Source of the DNA: Fomitopsis serialis
Taxonomy: Eukaryota; Basidiomycota; Agaricomycetes; Polyporales; Fomitopsidaceae
NCBI RefSeq assembly: GCF_022376445.1
Contig: NW_025954981.1
Location: 372,001-436,000, forward strand
Direction: 5' to 3'
Length of the DNA: 64,000 nucleotides
The notes beneath the pieces were generated by a model. The model was not told the DNA's origin. It worked only from the letters and a program-made list of their open reading frames with translations, and searched no databases. Of this stretch, positions 24,907-37,898 are shown in pieces. Position 1 is the stretch's first letter; each line of letters begins with the position of its first letter. The position numbers and the translations under genes are program-made.

Positions 24907-26369
24907 ATGCCCATCTCTATGCAGAAAGCCGAGCTCGTCGGCGTCCTCGTCGAGTCTATCACTTATGGTGAGTGGCTGATTGGTCTTGAGTGTATACATA
25001 GTACTAAGTCTACATAGGTGCATATGCTGTCATCCTGACACTCTGTATCCATGCTTTGTACAGGCGTCGGGGAAATTGGCAGGCAAATTGGAAAATTGGC
25101 GGAGCACCTGCGGCGAGTTCCCAAGGCGAAATCAGCGCGGGGCACCGTTCACGTATCGGTCTTGCCTTATGGGCGGCGATTCTCTGGGTTCTAATATCTG
25201 CTGTAAGTGCACAACTCCTCGAGTTCCTATAGGCAAATCTCATCATGATACTACGATGCAGCACTTGGTTGTTGACTGGGCCCGTGTCATCACTGCGTTC
25301 ACCGGAGACGAGTCTAACCCGGAGGGGGCGGCTGAATATTATGCTCAACTAACATCAGCTGGCAGTGTCTTCAAGACGTCCGTCTACACAGCCGTGACAA
25401 TTGCCTCAGACGCGTTCATTGTGAGCAGTAACGAATTGCCAGTGGACTATCTGTGGATGCTCAGTTACTCTCAACGGCATAGGTTTATCGAACCTTCATA
25501 GTATGGAACTGCAGTCTTCTGCTGACGGCCCTACCGCTCTTGCTTTTCCTGCGGACAGTGGTACGTTCTTTCGTTTTGCTCATTCGCTTGTCGACACTGA
25601 AGTCTAAACCAGCAATGGGAATCACGGCATGCTACACTCTGAGCAAGTTGAATGCGGATGCCGTGTTCTATGCCAAACTGCTATCATCGCGTACGCAGGC
25701 ATTCTACTCGTTGACAGTCAGCGTGAATGTCATCTGCACATGTGCGATCAGAGTATCCTTATCATGTCTCGCCGAAGCTGAATAAGCCTCGTAGTGCTCA
25801 TCTCGTACCGCGTCCGGCAAATTCAGAAGTCCGTTAGAACCTCAAGTACGCACGATCTGAGGACTAGGTCCATGTTATCACAACTAGTCGTAGTTGCCGT
25901 TGAATCTTGTAGGTTTTCACGCAGTCGCTGGGTTCTAGTCCTCATTTCGCATAGGTGCTGCCTATTCTGCGTTCTTGTTCGTCATGATCGGAACCTACGC
26001 GCTGACTCGCCGGCAATGTTCATCATACTGGACATGGTAAGCACACAACACGAGGGCAGATACTGCAGCTAAAGTACTGTTCCGTCCAGACCGCACCTAT
26101 TATTGTATGTTCCATAACTCTAAACCCGCGTTGTTATACTGACCACGCTCGACACATAGGGCATCGTCTTCTCATCGGTCATCCTCCGTGTTAGCAAGGG
26201 TATCAGTATCGGTGACGGTAATTCCGACTTGGAGCTCGCTGCTCTTGCTAGCATGGACCCAAGACGTCTTGGAGATGATGCTGCCGCCGAACCCAGTGTG
26301 ACTCCGAGCCACGCAAAGAGCAGGAGCATCGACAAGTCTTCCTTCAAGTCTGGCACGACCGACGTTTGA
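24907..26369 (+). CDS. Seven-helix membrane protein of an Agaricomycete-specific family
   Basis: The pattern matches a very common mushroom family of multi-pass proteins of unknown role. The start is MPISMQKAELVGVLVESITY, with helix 1 continuing across an intron as GAYAVILTLCIHALYRRR. Next come RIGLALWAAILWVLISA (about 25158-25203), HLVVDWARVITAFTG (about 25262-25306), YTAVTIASDAFI joined to VYRTFIVWNCSLLLTALPLL, then MGITACYTLSKLNADAVFYA (about 25616-25675), FYSLTVSVNVICTCAI, LISYRVRQIQKSVRTSSTHD, and GIVFSSVILRVSKGISIGDG. The polar tail ends KSSFKSGTTDV with the stop at 26367-26369. One single-base loss sits near 26004, between GTYAL and the expected SPAMFIILDM. No catalytic residues are evident. 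Confidence 0.72.
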
Positions 26370-26844
26370 TGAATGAAATTAGTTGTGATACGGTCATGAC
26401 TACGTTACACCGGCGACGAGTGTACTACTGCTGTAGTAGTGACTGATGGGTTCGGCACGTAGTTCACGATCGTGATGTTTTCGTTTTGATGACTGTGATA
26501 TGGTCTCCGCTTTGTGCCCCCAACCAGATGCTTATAACGATCCTGTTCGCTTTTGTAAAGGTCCACGGCAAGCAATGGGGGTCTCAAATCCAGCCCGACC
26601 GTTTCAATGATCAACTCGAAGTGCGTACTACTCAGCAGTCGCGGCAGCGAGAAATGATCAGTGACTGGTCGGCTCGAACTGGTTACTATGGACGTGACAA
26701 CACGACAGCCCCCAGAAATGGTCCCCGATCCGGATGTAGGCCAGAACTCTCATCGATAGATATCCCAATGAGCTAGAGAACCGTATAATACAATCCCGTA
26801 ATCACCAACAACACGAAAGTGCGAGGACGACAATGCAAGTGTTG
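26370..26844. other. Convergent 3' gap, no gene seen
   Basis: About 475 bp between the stop of the seven-helix gene (plus) and the stop of the P450 gene (minus). It should hold both 3' ends. Nothing recognisable. Confidence 0.4.
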
Positions 26845-29208
26845 CTACTGCTTGTCTCCGCAGACACTGCTTACGCTTTGCTCTTCAGCGGTGACCACGA
26901 GAGGCAGCTCAGGCTTCATCCCATCCATGCCTACAGTCGGGTAGCGCACAGTGGCGAGGTTCCATACAATATCTTTGCCAGCAGTAGAGAAGCTGAAGGC
27001 GTCGAGCAGCACAGAGAGCATCGCCTCTGCATGCATGTGTTAGTGAGCTATGAGTCGGGCGAGAGCGACGACGTACTAAGCTCCATCTCAGCAAACTTCA
27101 GCCCGCTGCGCCACTAGTCAATGAGCTGCCAAAGAGTGAAGGTTCGAGGAACGTACATGCATGTTCTGTTCCCTCCGACAAACGTCATCCTACAGTGAAC
27201 CGTTAGCATCACTCCCTGGACAATTGCGTCCGCAGAGACTCACAGCGACGCGTAAACCCCTGGGATGTGTGCTGCGACCAAGCTACTGGGCGGTGGCGCA
27301 ACCCAGCGTTCCGGCTTCCACTCCGCAGCGTCTTCACCCCACACGGCCGGGTTCACGTTCGACGCCAGGACCCCTATGAAGACCATGGTTCCTTTGGGAA
27401 TGACGATCTCTTTCATGAGTCGACCGTCCTTTCCCACGATCGGCGACGATACTGGCGCCACGACGTCTTTGCAGAGCCTGGTGAGGTAAGTAAGCACTAC
27501 ATAAGCGAGGAGATTGGAAAGCAACGCACTGGCGAGAGACTTGCGTGGCCGGTGGGTTCCTTGGTGATCGAGTTGAGTGAACGGATAGGCATGCAAAGGG
27601 AACTGAATGAGACATACAAGCGAAGGGTCTCCTTCACGACAGCGTCGACATAGGGCAGCTTCATGAGCTCCTCGTAGGACAAGTCACCACCCGTCCGAGC
27701 ATCTGCAATCTCCTGCCGCAGCTTGTCCTGCACGTCGGGACGCTCCGCTAGATATTGCAGGATCTGCGCGAGCGTGATCCCGCTGGTGTCTGACCCAGCG
27801 AGCACGAACGACCTAAGACAAGTCGGTCCGGATAGCACGGCGCTGATGAAGCATCCACTCACGCCACTTGCCCGAGAATCTCCTCGTCGGTAAGCTTATC
27901 CTCCTCCGCAGCCTGGTCATTCGCCTGACTGGCCATCGTCAGCACACCCGCAGCCTAGATCGCGCAGCGACGGCACTCACGCAGACACGTCATCAGGTCC
28001 CTCCCTTCGCCCTCTTGGCCGGCGAGTATCCCGTCTCCCTGCTTCAGCAGCCTCCTCCGCGTGTCCAGGATCTCCCTCGACTTCCGGTCGAGCGTGTCTA
28101 CGACTCTGAGGAGGTCGCGCGCGGCCTTCCATGGGCGGGACACGAGTTCGGCGAGGCGACGCCGGAAGCCGCGTGGGCCGAGCTTCATGAAGAGCGGCGT
28201 AAGCTGGCGTACGAACCCGATCTGTTGCATCGCCGGGCTGTCATGCACATGAATGAGTGCGCATGCGTTTCGCAAGGCACGATAGGACGCACAAGAGCTC
28301 TTTCAGAGCGCGCGCGAAGTCGTTGCTTGGGTTCTCTACGAACGAGTCGAAGGAGTAGCCGAGGCCCGCTTGACCCATAACCTCTAGCGCGCCGCGGTTC
28401 GTCCACTGCAAGATGTCGAGCTCTTTGGCGCCGCTTCGAAGCTGCTTCTGCATTGCGTCTTGGAGCTGCGATGTAAAGCGGATGTCAGCTTTCAACATCG
28501 CGAGTACTGACAAGTTTGGCCTGCCTGATGAATGACGCTGTAGAACAACGGGAGCATTCCCTTGAGGTTGCGAGGAGAGAATACGGGGTTGAGAGTCTTG
28601 CGTTGCCGGCGGTGGTGGTCTCCTGCGTAGCGTGTCGTTTGCCAGCCAGCACCACTGTCAAGACGTGATGTCGTACCTCTAGAACTCATTAGACCAGGGC
28701 CAAGAAGAAGGCGATATGTCCTGAGGTAGTGATGAGAATCTCGACCAGAGTCGAATGCGAATAAACATACGCCGCAATGAAGCTTGATTGCTCAATGGCA
28801 GTCGCGTCCGATAGCAAGAGGTGATTCAGAGTCGCTGGATCGTAGATATAGAGGCACGGTGCCTGCGACAACAGTGTCAGTGGAACGTACGATGGCACTG
28901 GATAGTGACCTACCCCAAACACTGCGTGTACTTTCGCGACAGATCCATACTTTGCCCATAGCCGCTTGTGAAAGTCCCAACCTTGTCGGTGGTACAACTG
29001 GCCATAGTTCCCTGGGAAACGAGTATTAGTCGTCTGAAAAGTTCAAATGGTACGAAGACGACTCACCAGCAGCGAAGGACTCGGGAGGAGGGCCACGTAT
29101 GTTATCAAGTGGCGACGACGCAAAGCGCGCCTTCAGGACACGCCACAGGATCCAAGACCCAATGCAGAGCGCGACTGCTTGAGATACCGACAGCGAGACA
29201 TACGCCAT
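26845..29208 (-). CDS. Cytochrome P450 monooxygenase
   Basis: A haem-thiolate monooxygenase, ER-anchored by an N-terminal helix (MAYVSLSVSQAVALCIGSWI). The start at 29208 puts the anchor directly at the N-terminus, followed by the Pro-rich hinge DNIRGPPPES. Other family marks: LGPGLMSSRGDHHRRQRK across an intron near 28630-28680, then TLNPVFSPRNLKGM; the I-helix VLAGSDTSGITLAQIL (about 27765-27815); ExxR as KETLRL (about 27620-27640); the PERF-like KPERWVAPPPS (about 27290-27325); and the haem loop TFVGGNRTC spliced to IGLKFAEMEL (about 27160 and 27095). That keeps the F-x-x-G-x-R-x-C-x-G pattern only if the intron is removed. The tail is typical (TVGMDGMKPELPLVV). No frame break was found. 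The likely substrate is a small hydrophobic molecule; the neighbours do not identify a pathway. Confidence 0.85.
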
Positions 29209-32200
29209 CTCGAAAGCACGTCCGAATCTGAGTAGCTCTTGAGGACGTCTTTTGTATTGTTTCCTCGAGCTATCCACCTGCCGTAGTTCCCTTAGTCCGA
29301 GATTACGGTTCAGTCCACGCAGCTATGTAGTAGAAGCATCATATGATGAAGCTGCTGCGAGCGGCCAGGCCGGCCACCATTTACTGACAGTTACTTACAT
29401 TGGGCGGCAAAGCTTTGGCAGCGGCTCCCATACGGGAGCATACGGGTCGCACGTTAGCCAGCTATTTATGAGAAACGCCTCCCGCGTGGCGAGCCCTACG
29501 GCGCGCGATCATGGCTAAATGGAATCCCCTCCTCCTCCTCCTCCTCCTCCCAGTCACAATCATCTTGGTCAGCAACAAGAGCGTCACTCTGCTCTCTCAG
29601 ATAAGTTACCCAGGTCCTGGGTCTCGGCTTGACCTGCATGATGCATGCAATCTTCAGGCTGTTTGCGGCGACGATGTCCGTAGTTCCACGTCGGAAGTGA
29701 CATACATAGACTGCATGCGAGTGGGTATTCGCAGCACGGAGAATGATGGTGATGATCATATCATTTCGAAGATATAGGACCTCGAAGTACGCTTGTGTGA
29801 ACCGCGAGGATGATGGAAGGAGTCTGGATGGGTGAGTGTAATCGAGTGACTGAAAAGTAAGTACATACGCGCGTCAAAGTCCGAGTCGGGCGCCTCCGTG
29901 ACGGTCGTCTAGATGATGATCTCCTCATCACGTCGATGTCTTCGTATGGACTCTTACTGACACTACCACCTGGGTTCCACGTACAATACGATTCAACACG
30001 TCCCTTACATGAACTAATGGTGCTTGTTCCTTTCATTTCTCTACTACTACCTCACGCAAATGAACGGAGCTAGCTGACATCACCTGATAGTTAACGTCGA
30101 TCCTGGGCGATGAACGTCTGTAGCATGCTTCGAGTTCTTGCCCACCGAATAGAGGAGCATACTATGGACGCTCAGGAGAAAGGTACGAGAAACCCAGAGA
30201 TCGATGGACCAATTCTAGCTGTAAAACATGGTCTTGTCTCACAACGAACCCGAACCCGGTCTATAGCTATCCCAGATGGTTAGTCCTGGTAGGCGAAAGT
30301 GAAAGCGGTGAGTAGAAAGGTTCTAAGAAGGAGTCGCGAGCGTTCCGAAGGTGAGACATAATTTATCTTGGTTACACATAGTGGCTCACGTCACACAGGG
30401 CGATCGTACCATGCATTACTAGTACTTATCCCTGACGAAGACAAGTGGCAGGGTACCCACTGTGTGCGCAACTTTCGCCCTGCTGACAAGGCTCCAAAAT
30501 TGTCTATACCACCCACGCGCTCGTCCGTATCCGTCGCTCAGTGGTCCGACGCTGTGTGGTGTGGGTTGATTATGTCCGTTGAATGTACATCGTACACATT
30601 CTGACACACTTCCATCGCCGAGACGCTGTTTTGCATCCTCGGGGCTGCTTAGGGGCTGCATCGCCCCGTGTTCAAGGCCAATCACTAATATCCGTTGCTG
30701 ACCGAAAAAATGTACTCACAGGTTTGACTAAGGCTGGTTGGCCCCGATATACGACATTAGCGCCTTTGGTTCAGGAGCGAGCTATTCAACGTACAGTAAA
30801 TCCTCAACGAGCCCGGGACCCTTCACGTGTCTTAAAACTCTCCCGCTACTGAGACACGTAGACAGCGAACTCGCGGCCGGGCTCACAACGGGTATGTACG
30901 TTCCTACGCCAGCTTCTGCAAAGGCTTCTTTCTTGGACATCGCGGGAAAACTAGCCTGCTGTGCGTGTCCAGTGACTTGGATGTAGACAATCCCGTCGAC
31001 AATTCGCGCCGCCGTGATGGCGTCAAGCACTTGGCAAATCAGAGGTGCTCTTGTCAAGTCAGTCTGACAGCCTTCTGCAACTGGGAGCTTGTCACTGTCA
31101 AGAGCGCGCATCGAGAGGTGGTTCTCCTTCTACCAGCCACGCCCGTACCTCAGTAGAATCCCAATTGAGTGGGTTCTGGGCTTCGCGGATCGATGGAGTG
31201 AGCTCCCGAAGTAGTATTGATGCGCCGAATGACAGGAAAACAATGGGAGACAGATCACTGACACTGGGCATTGCCGTGTTGACGGAATATATGGATGGAC
31301 ATTGACCTACATACGACGTCCTTTTCTCACTCAAGTCATGTAGGCTAACGCGCATGTGCGCCCCGACCTATCGTTCGTCCACGCGCCGAAGCTTTGCGCC
31401 CTGTCAAGGGTGCGTTTCCGAATCGGAGTCCTTCTGTCCGTCCACTGCTGCACAGGTCGGCCGCGTCAATTGGTGCGCGCAGGAAGTGTACCAGAATAGA
31501 TGAGCGTAGCGCTCTTGTCTATCATTCGACCAGATGATGATGTCGGAGGTTCGGAGGTTAGGAGGTCCGCTGAGCAGCCCCACACACCCTGCTGTAATCC
31601 CGTTCGAACACGGAACATTGGCGCATCTTCCGAGCGATCGCAACATACCACTGCCAGTTTATGCTGATGAGTCGCTACGCCGGTTGTTGAGCGACGACCT
31701 ACCATTGATGCTTCAGAGTCAATCACAACTTGCGCATGTCAAGAGCATACTAGGCAGCAGCATCATGGTGCGATTTGGACGTCTCTTCAATGGGAAGACC
31801 TAAGGTGACTCCAAGCACATGAGAACACATCGCCGGAAGTGCACTAGCACGGGCGTGTACACTGTCCCACTATATTTTTTCAGACGCCACTCACAACGGA
31901 CAACTTCCAAAAATGTGCTACTGGCCGCTGCAATCGCATACTTACCTGCCTGCTGACATCGAAATGACAAACGATATCTTACATCTCTGTCAAAGTGGGT
32001 TCGACTCAGGTCGCTGACTGATGGAAAGGTAGCGGCGCCGTGGCGACGTCGACGCGGGGATCGGGATCCTCTTTTCGACGGGATCGGACAGTATGTACAG
32101 AGAAGACTGGCAAGACGTACGACGCGTTTGCTATGTGTCGGAGATGGCCCCTCAGGAGCTGCTGTCTCCTTCCCACAGAGAACATCGAAATCTCACGTCA

Positions 32201-32733
32201 TGCAAGCTTTGTTCGTTGTGCAGAAGATCGATGCTATGTAGTTACCGTTAGGCCGGAATGATAAGCACAGCCAACACACTGTCCTGGATGGAAGGCTATA
32301 GATTTGCGAACAGTTCGGACGGTCGCCGCTGCCATGTTCTCAACCCAAGAAACATTGACCGTCAGAAGTATCTTTCAGCGCTCGTCCGTGGCCCGGAACG
32401 CGCAAGAATCTCTTTATTTTACCTCTCGGAGGAACGCGATCGCAAAGCAAGCCACAGCGTAACGGAGCACCAAATCAGACGGCATTTTATTCGTGTCGAC
32501 ATACAGGCCAGCCCAGTTTCCAGTAATCAACGGACCGAGCCTGATTAACCGCTCTAAACCCACCCTCGGAGGAGTCCCCCGCTCCTAGTATATCACAGTG
32601 TAAATGTACATTCCAGGGTCTGTGCCACGGACCGCGAGGCGCACGTCCGCCAGCGGAGTCTACTTCGCGATTCCGAAGTCTTCGACATGAGACTGGCGGT
32701 CCGTGTGAGAGGATATGCGTACGAGTGCCTGAG
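29209..32733. other. Long intergenic region, no confident gene
   Basis: A 3.5-kb gap. It contains a CCT microsatellite at 29528-29550. A minus-strand pair of open segments at 31355-31098 and 31111-30782 could be one gene broken by a one-base loss (see findings), but no family is recognisable. I see nothing supportable elsewhere. Confidence 0.35.
29528..29550. repeat. (CCT)n microsatellite
   Basis: Seven consecutive CCT units followed by CC. It lies upstream of the P450 gene and outside any supported coding region. Confidence 0.9.
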
Positions 32734-34168
32734 CTAGGGGTACTCTACCTTGTCCGTGGAGAGGTTCACCATCGCGATGTTTGGGTTGTCGATGTACGAC
32801 TCCTGCGCGATGTTCACCTGGATCGGCCTGCGCCCTCCCGAGCTTGAGTGGTTGTTCGCGGACGGGATCGTGATGGTGCCGTCGATGTGCTTGCGCAGCG
32901 AGTTCCGGTTGTTCAGCAGCACGAGCAGGGAGTTGCTGTACGCCTTCGGAAGGATGGATGCAGGCGTCAGGTAGTACGTCGTGTCCCTGATGATGAGGTA
33001 CATGCAGAGCTGCACGATGGCCATGGTAGCTAGCCGTCGGAATGTCGGAATGAAAATCAGATCGCCTGAGATTGGGGACATGGCTACGAACTTACCGGTT
33101 GCAAGACCCGTCTCGACCACTACTTGAACGAGCTTGTTGACCATACTGTCCGTACGTTGGATACCACTCCGGCGTCTCGTCAGCTGGACGCCGCGACGTT
33201 AGCTTAACGTCTCCATCCTGAAGGTCAGTTCTGTCGAACACCCACATAGAACACCATGATCACAGTAATCGTAATGTCACAAGCCGCGCTCCCTGCTATC
33301 CAGACCTGAATCCGAGGTGAGCGGTCGAGTGCGCAGTCGAAGAGATAGGACTACTCACCGCTACTGCCTTGGCCTCGAAGGGAATGGTTGCCGATGTAGT
33401 CTGGTAGACAAAACACGCCACACCCTCAGCAATCCCGCCGCCGCACTGCAGTAACGAGAGCTGTAGCCGATAATTAAGGCACTTGATCGGCTTCTCGACG
33501 ATCGGCCATGTTACGTACCGCAACAATGACGATTGGGAGGTACTTCGAACTGCTCAAGATGTAGATCCGCCACGCATAGAAACATTGCGTGATGCTAGCG
33601 ACTGCGGGACGTCGGTGAACGAAGTGAATGCTGGAAGCGACCGACGTACTGATCGCGGACTGTATTGGTAGCTCGAACCCAACGAGATATGGCTTCAAGA
33701 GGCCCGTCATATTTCCGAAGCTCACTGCCAGTTGGTGGAAGACATCGTGCGTAAGCAAGACCGTCTGGAGCACCTCGAAAAGGTACATGAACCAGACGAC
33801 CGATCGGATGAACGTGTTGTCCTTGTACTTCGCTTGGTGGTACATGTCTATTCAGAGGCAACGCGGAAGGTTATGACGAAGTAACCTTGATGCAGACGAA
33901 CCAAGAAACTTACACATCTGCACGGAGAGCACGCCGAAGAAGAACCAATTCAGCTGGGACCCTAGGAGCTTTGGGCAGCAACATTGGGATCCGACGAGAA
34001 GACACGAGCGGGCTCCATTCAGCGTAATTCACTTGCCATTACACCAGCACTTACGATAGGTCCTGCGCTTCATCGCGAAGGACGAGAGAATCAGTACGCG
34101 GGGCCACATATTTGGACGTCGATTACTCACATCTCCTGGATATTGGCGGGTATGTCGCAGTCTGCCAT
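32734..34168 (-). CDS. DUF6534-type multi-pass membrane protein (second copy)
   Basis: Same family as the gene at 10880-13134; function unknown. The proposed start is MADCDIPANIQE at 34168, but the splice from exon 1 to exon 2 (PKLLGSQLNWFFFGVLSVQM, about 33985-33920) is not fully resolved. Then YMYHQAKYKDNTFIRSVVWF, FEVLQTVLLTHDVFHQLAV (about 33780-33725), QCFYAWR joined to IYILSSSKYLPIVIVA, SLLQCGGGIAEGVACFVYQT, WIAGSAACDITITVIMVFY (about 33300-33245), and the DUF6534 core LTRRRSGIQRTDSMVNKLVQ (about 33185-33125). MAIVQLCMYLIIRDTTYYLT and KAYSNSLLVLLNNR follow. The tail ends MVNLSTDKVEYP. All frames join cleanly. It runs opposite to the aldehyde dehydrogenase gene, starting about 1.9 kb from it. 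Confidence 0.78.
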
Positions 34169-36036
34169 CGGATACGTCGCTTGGTGCTGTCGGGCGTCAA
34201 CCGCGACGGTCGCTCCTTAAGTCTTGGAATGGCGTCCTGGCACGGCGCCGCATCCAAGCCGCATGTTATGCCTGACAGAGTGACACTGCTTGAGAAGGCA
34301 GGCTGGAAGATTGATACCGCCAGCTCCCGCGTCACCGCATCCCTGGATACTGGGCGCCTTGTGCCGCAATGTCAATTCATTCCCAATCAGCCGGGGAACC
34401 GCCTTTTACGGTGTACGCCGGTCTTTATCGGCTCCCCGGATTTCAACCGCCCGTCCCTTGGCAAGCAGCCTGTTTCTGAGATCCTCGCATTGCAACAATT
34501 GGGGTCGTATTCGGGATTGGGAGCGAAATCGCTGCCAAACCATTGCTTGCACTGTGACCCAACTGCGACCTGCTAACGTTGTGCGGCGGTCTGCAGTGAT
34601 CTGATCCCTCAGCAGAGAAAAACTCCCAGGGATGCATGTGGCCTCGGCCCCGCTTACCTGCTTCTCTGATCGTAGAAAAGAATGCCTCCCAGTAGTTTCC
34701 TAATTGGTTATACAGACATTACCTATTCGGAGACTCTGTCTTTCCGGCCTGATCGCAAAAGCCTCCGAGACTCAGCCACAGCGACACCGTGCCGTTTGTC
34801 CTCGCCACATCGAGCGCAGAGCAAACGTCGCGCAGGTGCGCAGGGCACTTGTACTGTATATGGCAGTGGGACCAGCGCGGGTGGCGAGCGCGGATAACGC
34901 TGTATCGGGCAGAGATCTCGGCCCGTCACCCCATTAGGCCACAGTGGCCGCCACACTCGATCACTCGGCTAACCCCGGGCCAACCTCGGGCTAGCCCGCC
35001 CGATGTACCTGAATATGATTAACGGGCGGTAATTCAATTGATATCATTAACTCAGTGGTTGCAGCCCGTTGCCTACCAACGCGTCGCACGTACTTGATGG
35101 TATATCTGCGCGACGACATGTGTGCGTGCAGTAGAACGGGTGTCTTGTGGTTCACTGAGTGCAGATCAAGTGCATTCACAGCTCGTTGCCGTGGTCGTGG
35201 ATGGTCAATATATCTTGCGCAATGACAGCTTCTAGATGGTGGTTGAGGGGTGTGCTGCGCACTGGCTGCGCATGTTTCAGACACGTCCCGCCGAACTTGG
35301 CCCAAATGCAGATCAGACTCGGGCTCGTCATTCTTCAGCCGCCTCAGGGTCCATGGAGATCCCTCTGCTAAGCACGCATGAATTTAAGTGACTTACCTTC
35401 CCGCCAGGCAACGGAAGGTACGAACCAGTAGCCTAACTCTGCCTACTAGATACACAGTCATGTTTCACTGGGCAACGCTGCAACTTACGTATCAACCACC
35501 CGCCTGGCTGGTGTACCGAGGCAGCGAGGAGAGGACTTTTCGCGCTAATCAGGGCCACCTTCGTTAATATTATTAATTCACTTCATTTCGCCTACTAGAA
35601 GAAGATGCCAGATACAGCGCAGAGATCTGATCCGTATTATGGATAAACACTTTGAAGAAGTGCACAACAGCGAAATGGACAGCACGGGACCCGCATACGT
35701 CGCCTCGAGCTGATTGAGACAGGCAGCAGCAGCAATAGCCGCGGCCTAAGGCCGGTCGGTCGTCTACACACCCCCAAATTTGCTCATGACCCACCTCGGA
35801 ATCCTGCTGGCGTTCCCGCAACCGGTCGGTACGTGGTTCTCATCATACACCTGGGGTGGGCCCATCGAGATCGGCACGTCACCGGCTTTGAGTTTGAAGC
35901 CGTATTTGGTGGCGAACTACCCTTGGGGGCGCTTCCCAGGGTATGGTAGGGCGCGAACCAGAAGCCACTATCGGGCTGCATGAGGCGGATTGCAATATAA
36001 GGCGACAGGTCCGCCTCCCAGACCTCAGCATCAACC
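34169..36036. other. Divergent intergenic region
   Basis: About 1.9 kb between the starts of the second DUF6534 gene and the aldehyde dehydrogenase gene. It should contain two promoters. No coding segment with splice support is seen. Confidence 0.4.
35995..36000 (+). promoter_or_regulatory. TATA-like box of the aldehyde dehydrogenase gene
   Basis: atataa lies about 37-42 bp before the ATG at 36037, which itself sits in a good context (caaccATGG). Position suggests a core promoter with a very short leader. Confidence 0.4.
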
Positions 36037-37898
36037 ATGGCTTCCTCCGTACCCTTCACTGGTCTCTTCATCGACGGGCAGCTGCGCCCGGCCAGCGACA
36101 AAGGCTTCTACGAGGTCCACAACCCGTACACTCGTCAGGTCGTCGGTCATGCCGCCGCCGCCACCCAGAAGGATTGCCGGGATGCTGTGGAGGTCGCTGC
36201 GCGTGCCTTCAAGACCTGGGAGAACTCGCCGTACTCTACCCGCCGCGACATCTTCCTCAAGGCCTCCGAGCTGCTGAGCACCGACAAGTGGAAGAAGCGC
36301 GCGACCGAGGCGCTCCAGGAGGAGGTCTCCGCGACGGACTTCATGATCATCTTCAACTTCTTCTTGTCGACCAACGGCCTCCGCGTCGACGCCGGCGCCA
36401 TCGATCAGCTCAAGGGTGAGAGCTTCGCGTCCATCCTGCCCGGCGGCCAGGTCAGCACCCAGCGACGTGCCATGGGTGTCATGTGAGTATCGCTTCATCT
36501 TTCGCACGTACACCGAACTGAATGCGCCTGTAATAGCTACGCCATCTCCCCTTGGAACGTCCCCCTCGCGCTTACCATCCGCGCCTTCGCCGTCCCCATC
36601 ATCTGCGGCAACACCGTCGTTCTGAAGACGTCCGAATCCAGCCCGCGATCGCAGACGCTCCTCGCCGAGCTCCTGCATGAAGTATGTTCCTAAGCGCCCT
36701 GTATCGATTTGCTTCCGTTAACGCGAAATCTTTCAGGCCGGTCTGCCGAACGGTGTCCTGAACATCATCTCCACGCGGAGAGTCGACTCTCCCCCCAGAT
36801 CGGCGGAGATCATTGCACACCCTGCTGTGCGCAAAATCAACGTGAGGCACAGCGCAATAACTATACCCGTTCCCGGTACTTACGGGATGGTGCCTGTGCG
36901 CAGTTCACTGGCAGCTCGGTCGTCGCGAAGCTGCTCGCTGCTGAGGCTGCGAAATGGCTCAAGCCCTGCGTCTTCGAGCTCGGCGGCAAGGCGCCTGTCG
37001 TCGTGAGTGCGAACGCCGATGAGCTCTGCGCGGACGCTGACGCGCATCCTGCAGGTCCTCGAGGACGCCGACATCGACCGCGCGGCGCGTGCGATCACCT
37101 CGTCTGCGCTCATGAACTCCGGCCAGATCTGCATGTCGACGGAGCGCGTCATCGTCATGCGCAAGGTCGCCCCGGCGCTGACGGATGCGCTCAAGAAGCA
37201 CTTCTCGTCGCTCAAGGCGGGCGGCCCGGGCTCCCCGCTCTCCGCGCTGTTCACCGAGGCGTCTGCCCAGCGGTTCATGGGCCTGCTGGATGATGCTCTC
37301 AAGAGCGGTGCGAAGCTTCTGCACGGAGACAACGCCCGCGAAGGCAGTGTTATCCAGCCCCACATCGTCACCGATGTCACCTCCGACATGCGGATCTGGA
37401 ACGAGGAGTCGTTCGCCCCGAGTGAGTGCCCTAGAGGCCATCAGTCTGCTCGACGCTGATAGGTTGGTAGACGTCATCGTCCACGCTGTCGACACCGTCG
37501 ACGAGGCCATCGAATACGCGAACAAGTCCGACTACTCGCTCATGGCGGCTGTCTGGACGAAGGACGTGTACAACGCCTACGAAACTGCGGGGCGCATCCA
37601 CTCCGGTAGGCTTTTGGCTGATTGACAATGAATTAGTATCTGAATGACTGGTTAACACAGGTACTGTCAACATCAACGGTCCGACCATCCACACCGAAAT
37701 GGGCTTTGCTGGCAGCGGCGTCGGGAGCTTGAGGGGTCTCGGGTAGGTTTCTGTTGTTGACCATCTCGAGCTCTGGCTGATGATCCGTTTCTTCAGTGGT
37801 GATTCTGGATACGGTCACTTCGGCGTGGAGGACTTCACATACGTCCGTGTCGTCACGCTGCACCCGAAGGAGAACACGCAGTACCCGATCATTGGATG
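36037..37898 (+). CDS. NAD(P)-dependent aldehyde dehydrogenase
   Basis: Oxidises an aldehyde to its acid. The N-terminus MASSVPFTGLFIDGQLRPAS is cytosolic, with no targeting peptide. Exon 1 (36037-36482) runs to RRAMGVM; later exons carry AISPWNVPLALTIRAFAVPI, GLPNGVLNIIS, FTGSSVVAKLLAAEAAKWLK, the general-base Glu in CVFELGGKAPVV (about 36967-37002) and the catalytic Cys in NSGQICMSTERVI (about 37117-37155). VVV and LEDADIDRAARAI are joined by an intron at 37003-37053. The end has SDYSLMAAVWTKD, TVNINGPTIHTEMGF and HPKENTQYPIIG, stopping at 37896-37898. The motif set resembles the salicylaldehyde/vanillin dehydrogenase branch, but the substrate cannot be set from sequence alone. No frame break was found. 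Confidence 0.9.
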
